Below are positions 1 to 11,529 of a stretch of 64,000 bases of DNA, piece by piece (position 1 is the stretch's first letter; each line of letters starts with the position of its first letter). The notes beneath the pieces were generated by a model. It did no database searches. It worked only from the letters and a program-made list of their open reading frames with translations, and had not been told where the DNA came from. Origin of the DNA: Liolophura sinensis. Its lineage: Eukaryota; Mollusca; Polyplacophora; Chitonida; Chitonidae. Both the position numbers and the translations under genes were made by a program. The stretch is taken from positions 1,497,501-1,561,500 of the forward strand of contig NC_088303.1 of NCBI RefSeq assembly GCF_032854445.1. The letters are read 5' to 3'.

Positions 1-240
1 CAAGACTAACGATCGTACTACAGATAAAACCAAGAATCGAATTACATTGCAGGATGATACAAGGGATGATTTAGCATTTCATTTCGTATTTAACGTCGCT
101 ATTAACTTACAGGGCTCTCGTCATTACTTCTTCAGCTCATAAACCTTTTCCGCGCACTGTGACGTTCTTGTGGTTCACGTCGGTTGTCTTGGATAAATTT
201 ACATAAAGGAAGGATCCTGTTTGTGAAACATTACATCGCG

Positions 241-772
241 GACTGTCCCGGACTTGCGCTAATAGTGAACATATTCAACGCAGCTGGTGATCCCTTGATG
301 ACAAACTTCCTTGGTACACCCCTGACTGTCTCGGACTTCCTCGGCACATCTCTGACTGCCTCGGACTTCCTCAGCACATCCCTAGCTGTCTCGGACTCCC
401 TCCATACATCTCTGACTGTCTCGGACTTCCTCGACACATCCCTGACTGTCTCCGACTTCCTCAGCACATCCCTGACTGTCTCGTACTTCCTCGGCACTTT
501 CCTGACTGTCTCGGACTTGCGCTGATCGTGAACACATTCAACACAGCTGGTGATCTCCTGATGACAAACTTCCTCGGCACACCCCTGACTGTCGCGAACT
601 TCCTCGGCACATCCCTGACTTTCTCGGACTTCTTCAGCACATCCCTGACTGTCTCGGACTTCCTCCGCACATCTCTGACTGTCTCGGACTTCCTCCGCAC
701 ATCCCTGACTGGCTCGTACTTCCTCCGCACATCCCTGACTGGCTCGGACTTCCTCCACACATATAAAAGTTG
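241..772 (+). repeat. 30-bp minisatellite with 263-bp higher-order duplication
   Basis: Imperfect units of about 30 bp built on ctgactgtctcggacttcct run through this stretch. A larger block that starts at the 'ggacttgcgct' variant (about 251) is repeated about 263 bp later (about 514), followed by the same 'gctggtgat' spacer, so there is a higher-order duplication. Because 30 is divisible by three, frames stay open on both strands (for example 184-525 and 528-779 on +, 231-758 on -) and would encode ten-residue repeats such as SLTVSDFLGT. I see no gene here; the frames follow from the repeat period. Confidence 0.9.
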
Positions 773-944
773 TAACTGAAGTCCAATTCGATGATTTCGC
801 CTCAGAAGTCGACAGCCCTGGTGTTTAAGATTAGTATAAAGTACATAATATTATACAGTGGTAAACACCGGACACGGGAAGGACATTTAGCTATTGTTCC
901 CATTTTGCTGCATATTCAATAATCACAAGATCAGTTTCCAAACC

Positions 945-1110
945 AACCTTCAACACAATCCACCAAAAAGCTAAGAAAATATGTAAAGTGCAAAATCAAG
1001 ACAGGATCATGTAAAGAGAAACAATCAACATGCAGTTTTCAGCGATGATGGAAAGACGCAGGGAATATTCTACAGGCAATAGAGTGAAATCAGTATTTAA
1101 ACCTCGTGAG
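945..1110 (+). repeat. dispersed segment S1, copy 1
   Basis: Shares an ordered set of words (ccaccaaa, aagaaaat, agagaaac/agagaagc, cagttttca, a gatgatgg-like word, acgca, gagtgaaatcag) with copies at about 16.81, 55.42 and 60.74 kb, all in the same orientation. Non-coding. It may be part of a larger non-autonomous element; its ends are not defined by eye. Confidence 0.6.
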
Positions 1111-1132
1111 TATTTATTCTTAAATTTAAAAC

Positions 1133-1172
1133 ATATAGAGTGAAGTCATTTGATATAGAGTGAAGTCATTTT
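1133..1172 (+). repeat. 20-bp direct duplication
   Basis: Two adjacent copies of a 20-bp word beginning atatagagtgaagtcattt. A second small tandem duplication, of 21 bp, lies at 1661-1702 (ggctgtgatattttgtt, twice). Both look like replication-slippage products in otherwise unremarkable sequence between 773 and 2480. Confidence 0.85.
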
Positions 1173-2590
1173 GGAATATCCTTGACACACTAGTTTTGCA
1201 TATTTTATTGACATCAGCATCTGGGATCTAACAAATTCTGCAAGACGAGATGTATGCATACGTCATACGTAGGGCACTTCCGTGTATAACTATTAACGTT
1301 AAGATAATTTACAACAACAGAGTTAAAACTATCCCTCTTGACGTAAATTCGAGGCGTCAGGAAAACACCCAGGTCTTTGTATTAGTACAAGTACAGGTAA
1401 GATGTACCTGTAATTCTTCGTGGTAGATATTTATATAAAGTTATCAGGTCATCGATACACCGTCTAGTGAATGAGAAAGATCGAGTCTGATGAATATTAC
1501 TCTTTAGCACATTATGCATATGGTCGTATCCATAAAATCTTGCAAAAGCGGTGTTTCCCCGAATTTTACATGGATGTTGCTAACAAGAATGTCAACTCAA
1601 CTCAATGAACAACACAACATCCGACGAATGGTAACCTCTGTCTGTGGTGGAATGGAAGAAGGCTGTGATATTTTGTTGATAGGCTGTGATATTTTGTTAC
1701 TGTAGCGGTGACCACTCAGTAAACGCCGAAACAATAAATAATGAGTTCTTAAGATTCTATGTATAGCTGACGTCTGAAATAATTTGCTATTCCACAACAA
1801 TATTTTTTAAGTACATGATTTACATTTCTTGTAGTGCCTTCGTTAAGAGAGTATGTGCAAGTCTGGTGGCTTGGTGTAATGTTAAACCACTCTGATATTC
1901 TAGGTTAATGTCTCTGGCTGCACTCTGTAATATTGGTTTGGCTGATTTACATAAACAGATAAGGCTCAAACTGTCCAGCAAAACATTTAGCAAATTTTGT
2001 CTGAAAGCCGATGTCCTGTAAGGATTTACTTCCTTTTAACACGAATATAACTTGCTTTATATATTTTCCTCGCTGGTCTGTGTTAAACATCATTTTGGGA
2101 TTTGGCCTTCCGATTATTGACCTAGAAGGTCTATTTTGATTGACGGCTGGTATACGAATATTTGTTTCGATGCATATATTAAGCAATTCCAATACCGCCC
2201 AGTTGAGGGCCACCTTGAAAATTTACTGATCCACAAAGAATATAATATATCTATTATGTTACATTTAAAAGAAAAGGACAAATTTATACACATTTATGTA
2301 AGAGCTATACAAACAGTATGGAAATCTATTTTTTTAAGTTTCTTTTAAGGAAAAATATTTTTTACAAAATTCCACCAATTCGCGGAACATTGAAAGTCCC
2401 GCCATGCTTTAGGCTTGACCGATGAAAAGTTTCTACATTTCCTACATTTGAATATTCATTGTGACCTTATGGTTTTACTCCTACGAGGGTGCATTCCGAT
2501 TTGGAAAGCCAACTCAAGAAAGGAAGAGTTTGGGGTGCACCTGAGGCCTACATCATGCCTACATGCGCGGTTATAGGCTGCCAAAATGCG

Positions 2591-2785
2591 TCTGGAATGT
2601 CCGAGAAAGTCAGGAATGTGCCGGGGAAGTCCGAGACAGTCAGGGATGTGTTAAGGAAGTCCAAGAAAGTCAGGGATGTGCCGAGGAAGTCCGAGACAGT
2701 CAGGGATGTGCCGAGGAAGTCCGAGACAGTCAGGGATGTGCCGAGGAAGTCCGAGACAGTCAGTGATGTGCCGAAGAATGCCCCG
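2591..2785 (-). repeat. 30-bp minisatellite, inverted relative to 241-772
   Basis: About six units built on gtccgagacagtcagggatg, which is the reverse complement of the 30-bp unit at 241-772. The same satellite therefore occurs in opposite orientation about 2 kb away. The open frame 2489-2806 crosses it and encodes ten-residue repeats (VRDVPRKSET). Upstream of the repeat that frame reads MPTCAVIGCQN, which looks like the first residues of a THAP zinc finger, but nothing else of that domain follows. Confidence 0.85.
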
Positions 2786-3315
2786 AATAGCTACTGGGCA
2801 AAGTAAGCACGATGACTTGTGTAATCTGTTAAAATGGCAGTCTAAAGGAGACTTCTAAATACTCAATTAACAAGCACTGCTGGTAGAAAATTGAGACATT
2901 TATTTTAACCTTAAGTACAGCTCTTTTATTTAAGGTGTCGGCTGTATAAATGTGTTCTTTTTAAGTCCGACATACGTCTGCCACCCGTAGACCCGCGATT
3001 TGAAACGTATCTGAAATACCATTCATCTGGTGTTGTATTGTCGATATGTACTGTTCATATGAAAACAAAAGCAGCACACTGAAAATGAAACTACCGCCGA
3101 TGTATATGCTATAATATCTGAATGTGAAGAATAAGTCTTTTCTTTGTTCTAAAAAAAACGTCAAGCATTAGAGTTTGGAGAATAAGGAATTTATAACACA
3201 CTTTCATCCTCAACTCCAGAAAAACTTTTCTGGATTTAAAGGAAATTATGTGCTGGACAGTTGGAACATCCTACTTCAATTTGTATTCGTACAAATACCA
3301 CACTGACAGCGGTCT

Positions 3316-4900
3316 CTCGTGGGGTGTACCTATCATGCCTGCCTACACTCATGTAACATGTACTTATCATGCCTGACTGCCTTCATATGGCGTGTACTTA
3401 TCATGCCTGACTACCCTCATGTGACGTGTATGTATCATGCCTGACTACCCTCATGTGGCGTGTACTTATCATGCCTGGCTACCCTCATGCGGCGTGTACT
3501 TATCATGCCTGACTACCCTCATGTGACGTGTATGTATCATGCCTGACTACCCCTATGTGGCGTGTACTTATCATGCCTGGCTACCCTCGTGTGGATCGTA
3601 CTTATTATGCCTGACTACCATCATGTGGCGTGTACTTATCATCCCTGACTGCCCTCATGCGGCGTGTACTTATTATGTTTGACTACCCTCATGTGGTGTG
3701 TACTTATCATGCCTGACTACCCTCATGTGACGTGTATGTATCATGCCTGACTACCCTCATGCGGCGTGTACTTATCATGCCTGACTGCCCTCATATGGCG
3801 TGTACTTACCATGCCTGACTACCCTCATGTGACGTGTATGTATCATGCCTAACTACCCTCATGTGGCGTGTACTTATCATGCCTGGCTACCCTCATGCGG
3901 CGTGTACTTATCATGCCTGACTACCCTCATGTGACGTGTATTTATCATGCCTGACTACCCTCATGTGGCGTGTACTTATAATGTTTGACTACCTTCATGT
4001 GGCGTGTACTTATCATCCCTGACTGCCCTCATGCGGCGTGTACGTATCATGCCTGACTACCCTCATGTGGATCGTACTTATTTTGCCTGACTACCCCCAT
4101 GTGCCGTGTACTTATTATGTTTGACTACCCTCATGTGGCGTGTACTTATTATGTTTGACTACCTTCATGTGGCGTGTACTTATCATCCCTGACTACCCTC
4201 ATGCGGCGTGTACTTATCATGCCTGACTACCCTCATGTGGATCGTACTTATTTTGCCTGACTACCCCCATGTGATGTGTACTTATCATGTTTGACTACCC
4301 TCATGTGGTGTGTACTTATCATGCCTGACTACCCTCATGTGGATCGTAACTTATTTTGCCTGACTACCCTCATGTGCCGTGTACTTATCATGTTTGACTA
4401 CCTTCATGTGACGTGTACTTATCATGTTTGACTACCCTCATGTGACGTGTACTTATCATGTTTGACTACCTTCATGTGCCGTGTACTTATCATGTTTGAC
4501 TACCCTCATGTGCCGTGTACTTATCATGCCTGACTACCCTCATGTGCCGTGTGCTTATCATGTTTGACTACCTTCATGTGCCGTGTACTTATTATGTTTG
4601 ACTACCTTCATGTGCCGTGTACTTATCATGTTTGACTACCCTCATGTGGTGTGTACTTATCATGTTTGACTACCCTCATGTGCCGTGTACTTATCATGTT
4701 TGACTACCCTCATGTGCCGTGTACTTATCATGTTTGACTACCCTCATGTGCCGTGTACTTATCATGCCTGACTACCCTCATGTGCCGTGTATTTATCATG
4801 TTTGACTACCCTCATGTGCCGTGTACTTATCATGTTTGACTACCTTCATGTGCGGTGTACTTATCATGTTTGACTACCTTCATGTGCCGTGTACTTTACA
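3316..4900 (+). repeat. 34-bp tandem array, about 46 units
   Basis: Units of 34 bp built on gtgtacttatcatgcctgac plus taccctcatgtg. Variants are zoned: the left half is rich in 'tgtggcgtgta' and 'tgtgacgtgtatgtatc', while the right half is dominated by 'tgccgtgtacttatcatgttt'. The array shows local homogenisation and short higher-order runs. No coding potential is evident. Confidence 0.95.
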
Positions 4901-7400
4901 TGTATCCTTATCTCATTTTTGTTGTTGTTTGTTCTCTTTGGTGTTTTTAATTTTTGTAGTCAGATAAGTACAATATGGTTGACCACTGCTATACGAGCGT
5001 CTGTTTTGACTCCTGGATTAGGTATAATCTAGGTCTAGACTGAATCCCGAGTATCTCGCTTAGAGGACCCTCGCCATTTGTGGTTTAAATATCCTATCAG
5101 TCACCCCAAGTTATGAGCATCTTGGGAGTTCTTGATAGTTTGAAAGCCTTTGTATCGACAGATTGTTTTCGACACGAGATAAAGGTAGAAGCCTGTCTAT
5201 GAAAATTGTATCTCTAGGTGTCAATGATTGGCAGGGCTTTGGACAAGGTGAATCAAGTTGCCGATCTCTTGGGAACAGAACTCGTTCATACAGCGTTAAG
5301 GCCGATATTGGTTTTATTTACACGACGAAAGAGAGGATGTAATCTTATCAGATAAAAGAAGTTTTTCCCTGTTTACGAGGATAATCAACAAAACTGCTCT
5401 ATAATGATTGGATTCTGAACATAGACATCATGTTAGCACAGACTGAACAGGTTTTCCTCTTTCCCACCCGTTCTAATCCGTAACATACATGCAGTATGAA
5501 CATGCAGCTCATATTGACAGGGGAATTATATATACGTAATACTCCTCAAATACAGTATGAGGAGTTTTATTTTAACTGACCATGTGAATGTTTCAATAGT
5601 AGTACCGTACACATCCCCCTAGCACCACGGCGTAAGCAGATTGAGGTACAAATTGCGGTGATATTAATTCCAGTTTAGTTACAAGTCATCTGTCTAGAGT
5701 TACTCGAAACGTGTTGTCAGCACATGTGATAAACAATGGCATGAAAACAATGTAAAGGGGTCAGACCTCGGGAATTCTTTGACCTCCAGAAGAATCTTAT
5801 ATTATCTATATAAAGTAATACCTATAAATCAGGACGCATGAAAAACGACGAAATTTTACTCTGCATTAAAATTCCCGCACAATAAATGCTTAGCTCCACT
5901 AGAAAAAAGCAAAATCCAGGTTAATTTTCGCAAACCTCCCCAGGGTGTTTTATCAGCTCAGATCTCATCAGCCCTGATGTCCTAGAGACAGTGCAAAGTA
6001 CTAGCATATACCCAAAGCTGCCTTAAACTCTGTATTCGAGAAGGGACACTATTATTCCTACTGTTTAATAGATTCCTAGCCTGATAAAGATACCCAAACA
6101 GCAGGAAGGAAACATGTTTAGCCACAGAGAAAACTGAAGAGAATTCTAAACTTATTACCGGAATTCGCATCAACGAACATTTTTTTCCGATTGATTTCAA
6201 AACGTTTGAGCTGTTTCTTATATGAACAGAGCTATACAGCCATTGGAAGATCTTACATGATATTATATTGAAAGGGTTAGAACTTGTGTGATATTGAAAT
6301 GTGACCCTCGTGGGCTGCTGTGGTACGTGTTCATTATTTAACGTTAAACATTCGGATCGTGAAAATGTAACCCAATGCGACAACTGGAACCACGTACAGC
6401 TAAGCACAAAAGAACGGATTCCAGTGAAAATTTTTTTATCGCAATTCCGATCTTGGTTGCAGCAGTTCCTTGTCTCGGCACAGAAAACCTGTCTCTTAAG
6501 GATGGTTTCAATTTTAGAAATCCTTCATTTTATCATCTTCAATCCAGTTTCATTGACTGAAATGCCCACTTTGGTGTCTTGATAATCTACCATCTATTGA
6601 TCTCTGTCTCATCTTTGTCATCATCACCCCGGTTACATACTCGTGGCCATTATACAGCTTAGAGGTTATTACGCATGCGCTCGCCTGTCAGAATAAACCG
6701 TTGGGTCATTCATCACACGCCACTACACTGACGCTCTGGGATAAATCCACTCAGTGATCCACTTCTTATACCAGGTAAATGAGCATGTTCGTTTTGTAAG
6801 AGCCTTCAGTTATGTGAAGAGAACTGATCCTTGGGCCTGATTTCCCCAGTCCACTTGCCAAGAGGAGGCTAATTCCGGTGTCCACATCCATTATATATAC
6901 CCGCGCAGCCAGGCTTCACATCTCCTTCACGTATTTTAAATTAGAAGCATGCCATCGGTTTACATCATACATCATAAATAACACTCTATATATGCGTCGA
7001 ATCAAAGCCCATAGCGAACAAATGCACCACAAAGGAAAGGTAATGGACATTGTAAATAGTTACAGTAACAGCTAAAACACCAAATATAAGTTATAGTCTA
7101 CAGGCGGGGTGATGTTAGGTGCGTCGCTGCACAAGTGCAGTCTTGAAAAAATGAAAGAATCAATGCGATTTTGCAAACGTCATATAAGAAACATAACCCC
7201 AAATCGGGTGGCGATGCTACCCTACATTTTAACGAAGGGTACTTCAATAACTGATTGGTAATTGTTGCAACAGCATATCTATCATTTATGTAACTTCTCT
7301 TTAGACTTTAATGTCCCATGAATTTTATGAAAGATCAAGCAAAATTTCAACACGAAATTATCCTGCATGTTTAATCAAATACACTGTGGAAACACCACTC
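4901..7400. other. no recognisable feature
   Basis: Unique-looking AT-rich sequence between two arrays. The longest frame (141 codons, minus strand, 5982-6407) has no domain I recognise and no supporting context, so I do not call a gene. An unlabelled exon or a diverged transposon cannot be excluded by eye. Confidence 0.5.
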
Positions 7401-7404
7401 CGGG

Positions 7405-7846
7405 ATACCACAAGTCTGGCAAACCGTGACAAAATTTCCGTATAGCAGACGTCTGACAAGCTGAGATAAAATGTCCGGATAACACACGTCTGGCATGTGA
7501 TGTCCGGATATCGCACGTTTAACACACCGAGATATGATGTCAGGATATCACAAGTCTGACAACCCGAGATATAATGTCTGGATATCGCACGTCTGACACA
7601 CCGAGATATATTGTCGGGATATCTCTTGTCTGACAGACCGAGATATACTGTCAGGATGCCACACATCTGGCAGGCCGAGATATAATGATGGAATATCATA
7701 CGTCCGACAGACCGAGACATTATGTCGGGATATCACATGTCTGACAGGCCGAGACGCAATAGCGGGATATTACCTATCTGAGAGGCCGAGATATAATGTC
7801 GGGATATCACATATCAGACAGGCCGACATACAATGTCGGGATATCA
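7405..7846 (+). repeat. 37-bp tandem array, left part
   Basis: About twelve diverged 37-bp units built on cacgtctgacagaccgagat plus ataatgtcgggatat. The array is interrupted by a SINE at 7847-8031 and resumes for a short stretch at 8032-8065. Minus-strand frames here (7358-7720 and 7548-7736) are repeat by-products. Confidence 0.9.
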
Positions 7847-8031
7847 ATCTCACCTGGGGCCGCTGTGAGTTCAAGACCGGCTCATGCTGGTTTTCTCTTC
7901 GGCTGTACATGGGAAAGTCTTCCAGTTTCCCCCGGGCTCTGCCTGGTTTTCTCCCACCATAATACTGGCCACCGTTGTATAAGTGAAATAATCTTGGATA
8001 CTTCCTAAAACACTAAGGAAATAAATAAATC
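7847..8031 (+). mobile_element. SINE family B fragment (5' truncated), inserted in the array
   Basis: Contains the body of the mollusc-type SINE also present nearly complete on the minus strand at 48.85-49.12 kb: a gagttcaag word, a ccgggctctgcctggtttt word, ccaccataatactggccacc, ataagtgaaat, then an A/T-rich aaataaataaat tail. The tRNA-like head is mostly missing. The flanking word caatgtcgggatatca occurs at 7831-7846 and again at 8032-8047, consistent with a 16-bp target-site duplication, so the insertion postdates the array. Confidence 0.85.
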
Positions 8032-8065
8032 CAATGTCGGGATATCACACGCCTAACAGAATCGC
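8032..8065 (+). repeat. 37-bp tandem array, right part
   Basis: Continuation of the 37-bp array after the SINE insertion: about one diverged unit (caatgtcgggatatcacacg). Confidence 0.7.
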
Positions 8066-8627
8066 TCGATATTTCACTAGCACAATTATTACATGCTGAG
8101 ACGCTAGACTATGAAAACTCCCTTTTGCCTTTGACACTGTATTACTTCATTGTTAGTTCTCAATCAGAACTTTTGTTGAAAGGTAGTCTAGGTATATGCA
8201 CAAATGTTCAGAAATCATAACATGACCGATACCAGTGATCAAATACCTTAACGCGAGTATTTAACGTGTGCACACCTCAGGGCGATCTTCTAATTGAAAC
8301 GTGACTTTAATGCCATTCATCTTTTGTTGTAGCCTTTGCTTTGTGGAAAAGGGCGGTTTCCCTTTGTATAAAGAATATACCTAACTCGCCACGAAGAACT
8401 AACACACTTGAATGGAATTCCTAGATCGGACTGTATAAACAAGTATCAGGATAAAGTCAGACTAGTTTATCGAACAAGATCATAGAACCTTATTCCTTCT
8501 TGTCAGACTCTCTCCCATATGGTTCTATACCTGTTTATTGTACTTTCGCAGCTGTCTACCTTTAGATAGTACATTTAACACTTGATTGGCAGTCAGCTTA
8601 AGTCCTAAAACGTACAGCATAATTAGC

Positions 8628-8775
8628 AAAACCAGAGTGATGACGACAGTGTGATAACTGTCAGTGTGTTATCTGACAGTGTGATAGCTGACAGTGTGAT
8701 AGCTGTCAAATGATCACGCGTAACTGGTGAAATACGACCTCATGTCAGTTTACCTCCGTCAAGGTTTTACTCTAA
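8628..8775 (+). mobile_element. MITE-like element, copy 1
   Basis: Begins with aaaaccagagtgatgacgac and ends with aaggttttactcta, imperfect terminal inverted repeats. The interior holds gacagtgtgat repeated several times (8650-8708) and gatcacgcgtaactggtgaaa. Related copies lie at 61.83-61.95 kb (both ends) and, inverted and partial, at 49.79-49.87 kb. No coding capacity; probably a small non-autonomous DNA transposon. The superfamily is not assignable without target-site duplications. Confidence 0.6.
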
Positions 8776-8867
8776 CCGTTCTTGTAAGTGCTTAAAAAGT
8801 AATACATGCCTCCTGACACTATGGCTTAAGTGGAATTACATTGATCATTGTATTGATGTCTGTTGCA

Positions 8868-11525
8868 GGTTATTAGACATCACCTGTCCAGAATAACCCA
8901 TCCTGGTGTGTTGTCATCACCTTTAGACACCACCTGTCTGGGATAACCCATCCCAGTGTGTTGCCATCACCTTTAGACACCACCTGTCTAGAATAACCCA
9001 TCCTGGTGTGTTGTCATCACCTTTAGACATCATCTGTCTAGAATAACCCATCCTGGTGTGTTGTCATCACCTTTAGACATCATCTGTCTAGAATAACCCA
9101 TTCTGGTGTGTTGTCATCACCTTTAGACATCATCTGTCTAGAATAACCCATCCTGGTGTGTTGTCATCACCTTTAGACATCACCTGTCTAGAATAACCCA
9201 TCCCAGTGTGTTGTCATCACCTTTAGACATCACCTGTCTTGAATAACCCATCCCAGTGTGTTGTCATCACCTTTAGACATCATCTGTCTAGAATAACCCA
9301 TCCTGGTGTGTTGTCATCACCTTTAGACATCATCTGTCTAGAATAACCCATCATGGTGTGTTGCCATCACCTTTAGACATCATCTGTCTAGAATAACCCA
9401 TCCTGGTGTGTTGTTATAACCTTTAAACATCATCTGTCTAGAATAACCCATCCTGGTGTGTTGCCATCACCTTTAGACATCATCTGTCTAGAATAACCCA
9501 TCCTGGTGTGTTGTCATCACCTTTAGACATCATCTGTCTAGAATAACCCATCCTGGTGTGTTGCCATCACCTTTAGACATCATCTGTCTAGAATAACCCA
9601 TCCTGGTGTGTTGTCATCACCTTTAGACATCATCTATCTAGAATAACCCATCCTGGTGTGTTGCCATCACCTTGAGACATCATCTGTCTAGAATAACCCA
9701 TCCCAGTGTGTTGTCATCACCTTTAGACATCATCTGTCTAGAGTAACCCATCCTGGTGTGTTGTCATTACTTTTAGACATCATCTGTCTAGAATAACCCA
9801 TCCTGGTGTGTTGCCATCACCTTGAGACATCATCTGTCTAGAATAACCCATCATGGTGTGTTGTCATCACCTTTAGACATCACCTGTCTAGAATAACCCA
9901 TCATGGTGTGTTGTCATGACCTTTAGACATCACCTGTCTAGAATAACCCATCATGGTGTGTTGTCATCACCTTTAGACATCACCTGTCTAGAATAACCCA
10001 TCCCAGTGTGTTGTCATCACCTTTAGACATCACCTGTCTTGAATAACCCATCCCAGTGTGTTGTCATCACCTTTAGACATCACCTGTCTAGAATAACCCA
10101 TCCTGGTGTGTTGTCATCACCTTTAGACATCACCTGCCTAGAATAACCCATCCTGGTGTGTTGTCATCACCTTTAGGCATCACCTGTCTAGAATAACCCA
10201 TCCTGGTGTGTTGTCATCACCTTTAGACATCATCTGTCTAGAATAACCCATCCTGGTGTGTTGTCATCTCCTTTAGACATCATCTGTCTAGAATAACCCA
10301 TCCTGGTGTGTTGTCATCACCTTTAGACATCATCTGTCTAGAATAACCCATCATGGTGTGTTGTCATCACCTTTAGACACCACCTATCTAGAATAACCCA
10401 TCTCGGTGTGTTGTCATCACCTTTAGACACCACCTGTCTAGAATAACCCATCCTGGTGTGTTTTCATCACCTTTAGACATCACCTGTCTAGAATAACCCA
10501 TCTCGGTGTGTTGTTATAACCTTTAAACATCATCTGTCTAGAATAACCCATCCTGGTGTGTTGCCATCACCTCTAGACATCACCTGTCCAGAATAACCCA
10601 TCCTGGTGTGTTTTCATCACCTCTAGACATCACCTTCTTGAATAACCCATCCTGGTGTGTTGCCATCGCCTTTAGACATCACCTGTCTAGAATAACCCAT
10701 CCTGGTGTGTTGTCATCACCTTTAGACATCATCTGCCTAGAATAACCCATCCTGGTGTGTTGTCATCACCTTTAGACACCACCTATCTAGAATAACCCAT
10801 CTCTGTGTGTTGTTATCACCTTTAGACATCACCTGTCTAGAATAACCCATCATGGTGTGTTGTCATCACCTTTAGACATCATCTGTCTAGAATAACCCAT
10901 CATGGTGTGTTGTCATCACCTTTAGACATCACCTGTCTAGAATAACCCATCATGGTGTGTTGTCATGACCTTTAGACATCACCTGTCTAGAATAACCCAT
11001 CCTGGTATGTTGTCATCACCTTTAGACATCACCTGTCTAGAATAACCCATCCCAGTGTGTTGTCATCACCTTTAGACATCACCTGTCTTGAATAACCCAT
11101 CCCAGTGTGTTGTCATCACCTTTAGACATCACCTGTCTAGAATAACCCATCCTGGTGTGTTGTCATCACCTTTAGACATCATCTGCCTAGAATAACCCAT
11201 CCCGGTGTGTTGTCATCACCTTTAGGCATCACCTGTCCAGAATAACCCATCCTGGTGTGTTGTCATCACCTTTAGAGACCACCTGTCTACAATAACCCAT
11301 CCCGGTGTGTTGTCATCATCTTTACACACCACCTGTCTAGAATAACCCATCCTGGTGTGTTGTCATCACCTTTAGAGACCACCTGTCTAGAATAACCCAT
11401 CCTGGTGTGTTGTCATCACCTTTAGGCACCACCTGCCTAGAATAACCCATCCCAGTGTGTTGTCATCACCTTTAGACATCACCTGTCTAGAATAACCCAC
11501 CCTGGTGTGTTGTTATCACCTTTAA
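8868..11525 (+). repeat. 50-bp tandem array, about 53 units
   Basis: Very regular 50-bp units: tcctggtgtgttgtcatcac, then ctttagacatcatctgtcta, then gaataaccca. Most units contain TCTAGA. Variants (cctgg/cccag/catgg/ctcgg; catctg/cacctg) are interspersed in runs, suggesting recent unequal exchange or conversion. A unit with lost bases near 10,633 shifts the phase of the rest of the array. Units are uniform head-to-tail copies without unique spacers, so this is a satellite and not a CRISPR array. Confidence 0.97.
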
Positions 11526-11529
11526 CATT

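Noticed and set aside
231-779. Open frames of 83-175 codons on both strands
   Set aside because: By-product of the 30-bp repeat; the peptide is a pure ten-residue repeat with no other domain.
5982-6407. 141-codon minus-strand frame
   Set aside because: No recognisable motif and no neighbouring exon-like frames; a frame of this length is plausible by chance in a 64-kb window.
8868-11525. CRISPR-like regular repeats
   Set aside because: Units are contiguous near-identical 50-bp copies without unique spacers, and the surroundings are eukaryotic; it is a satellite.
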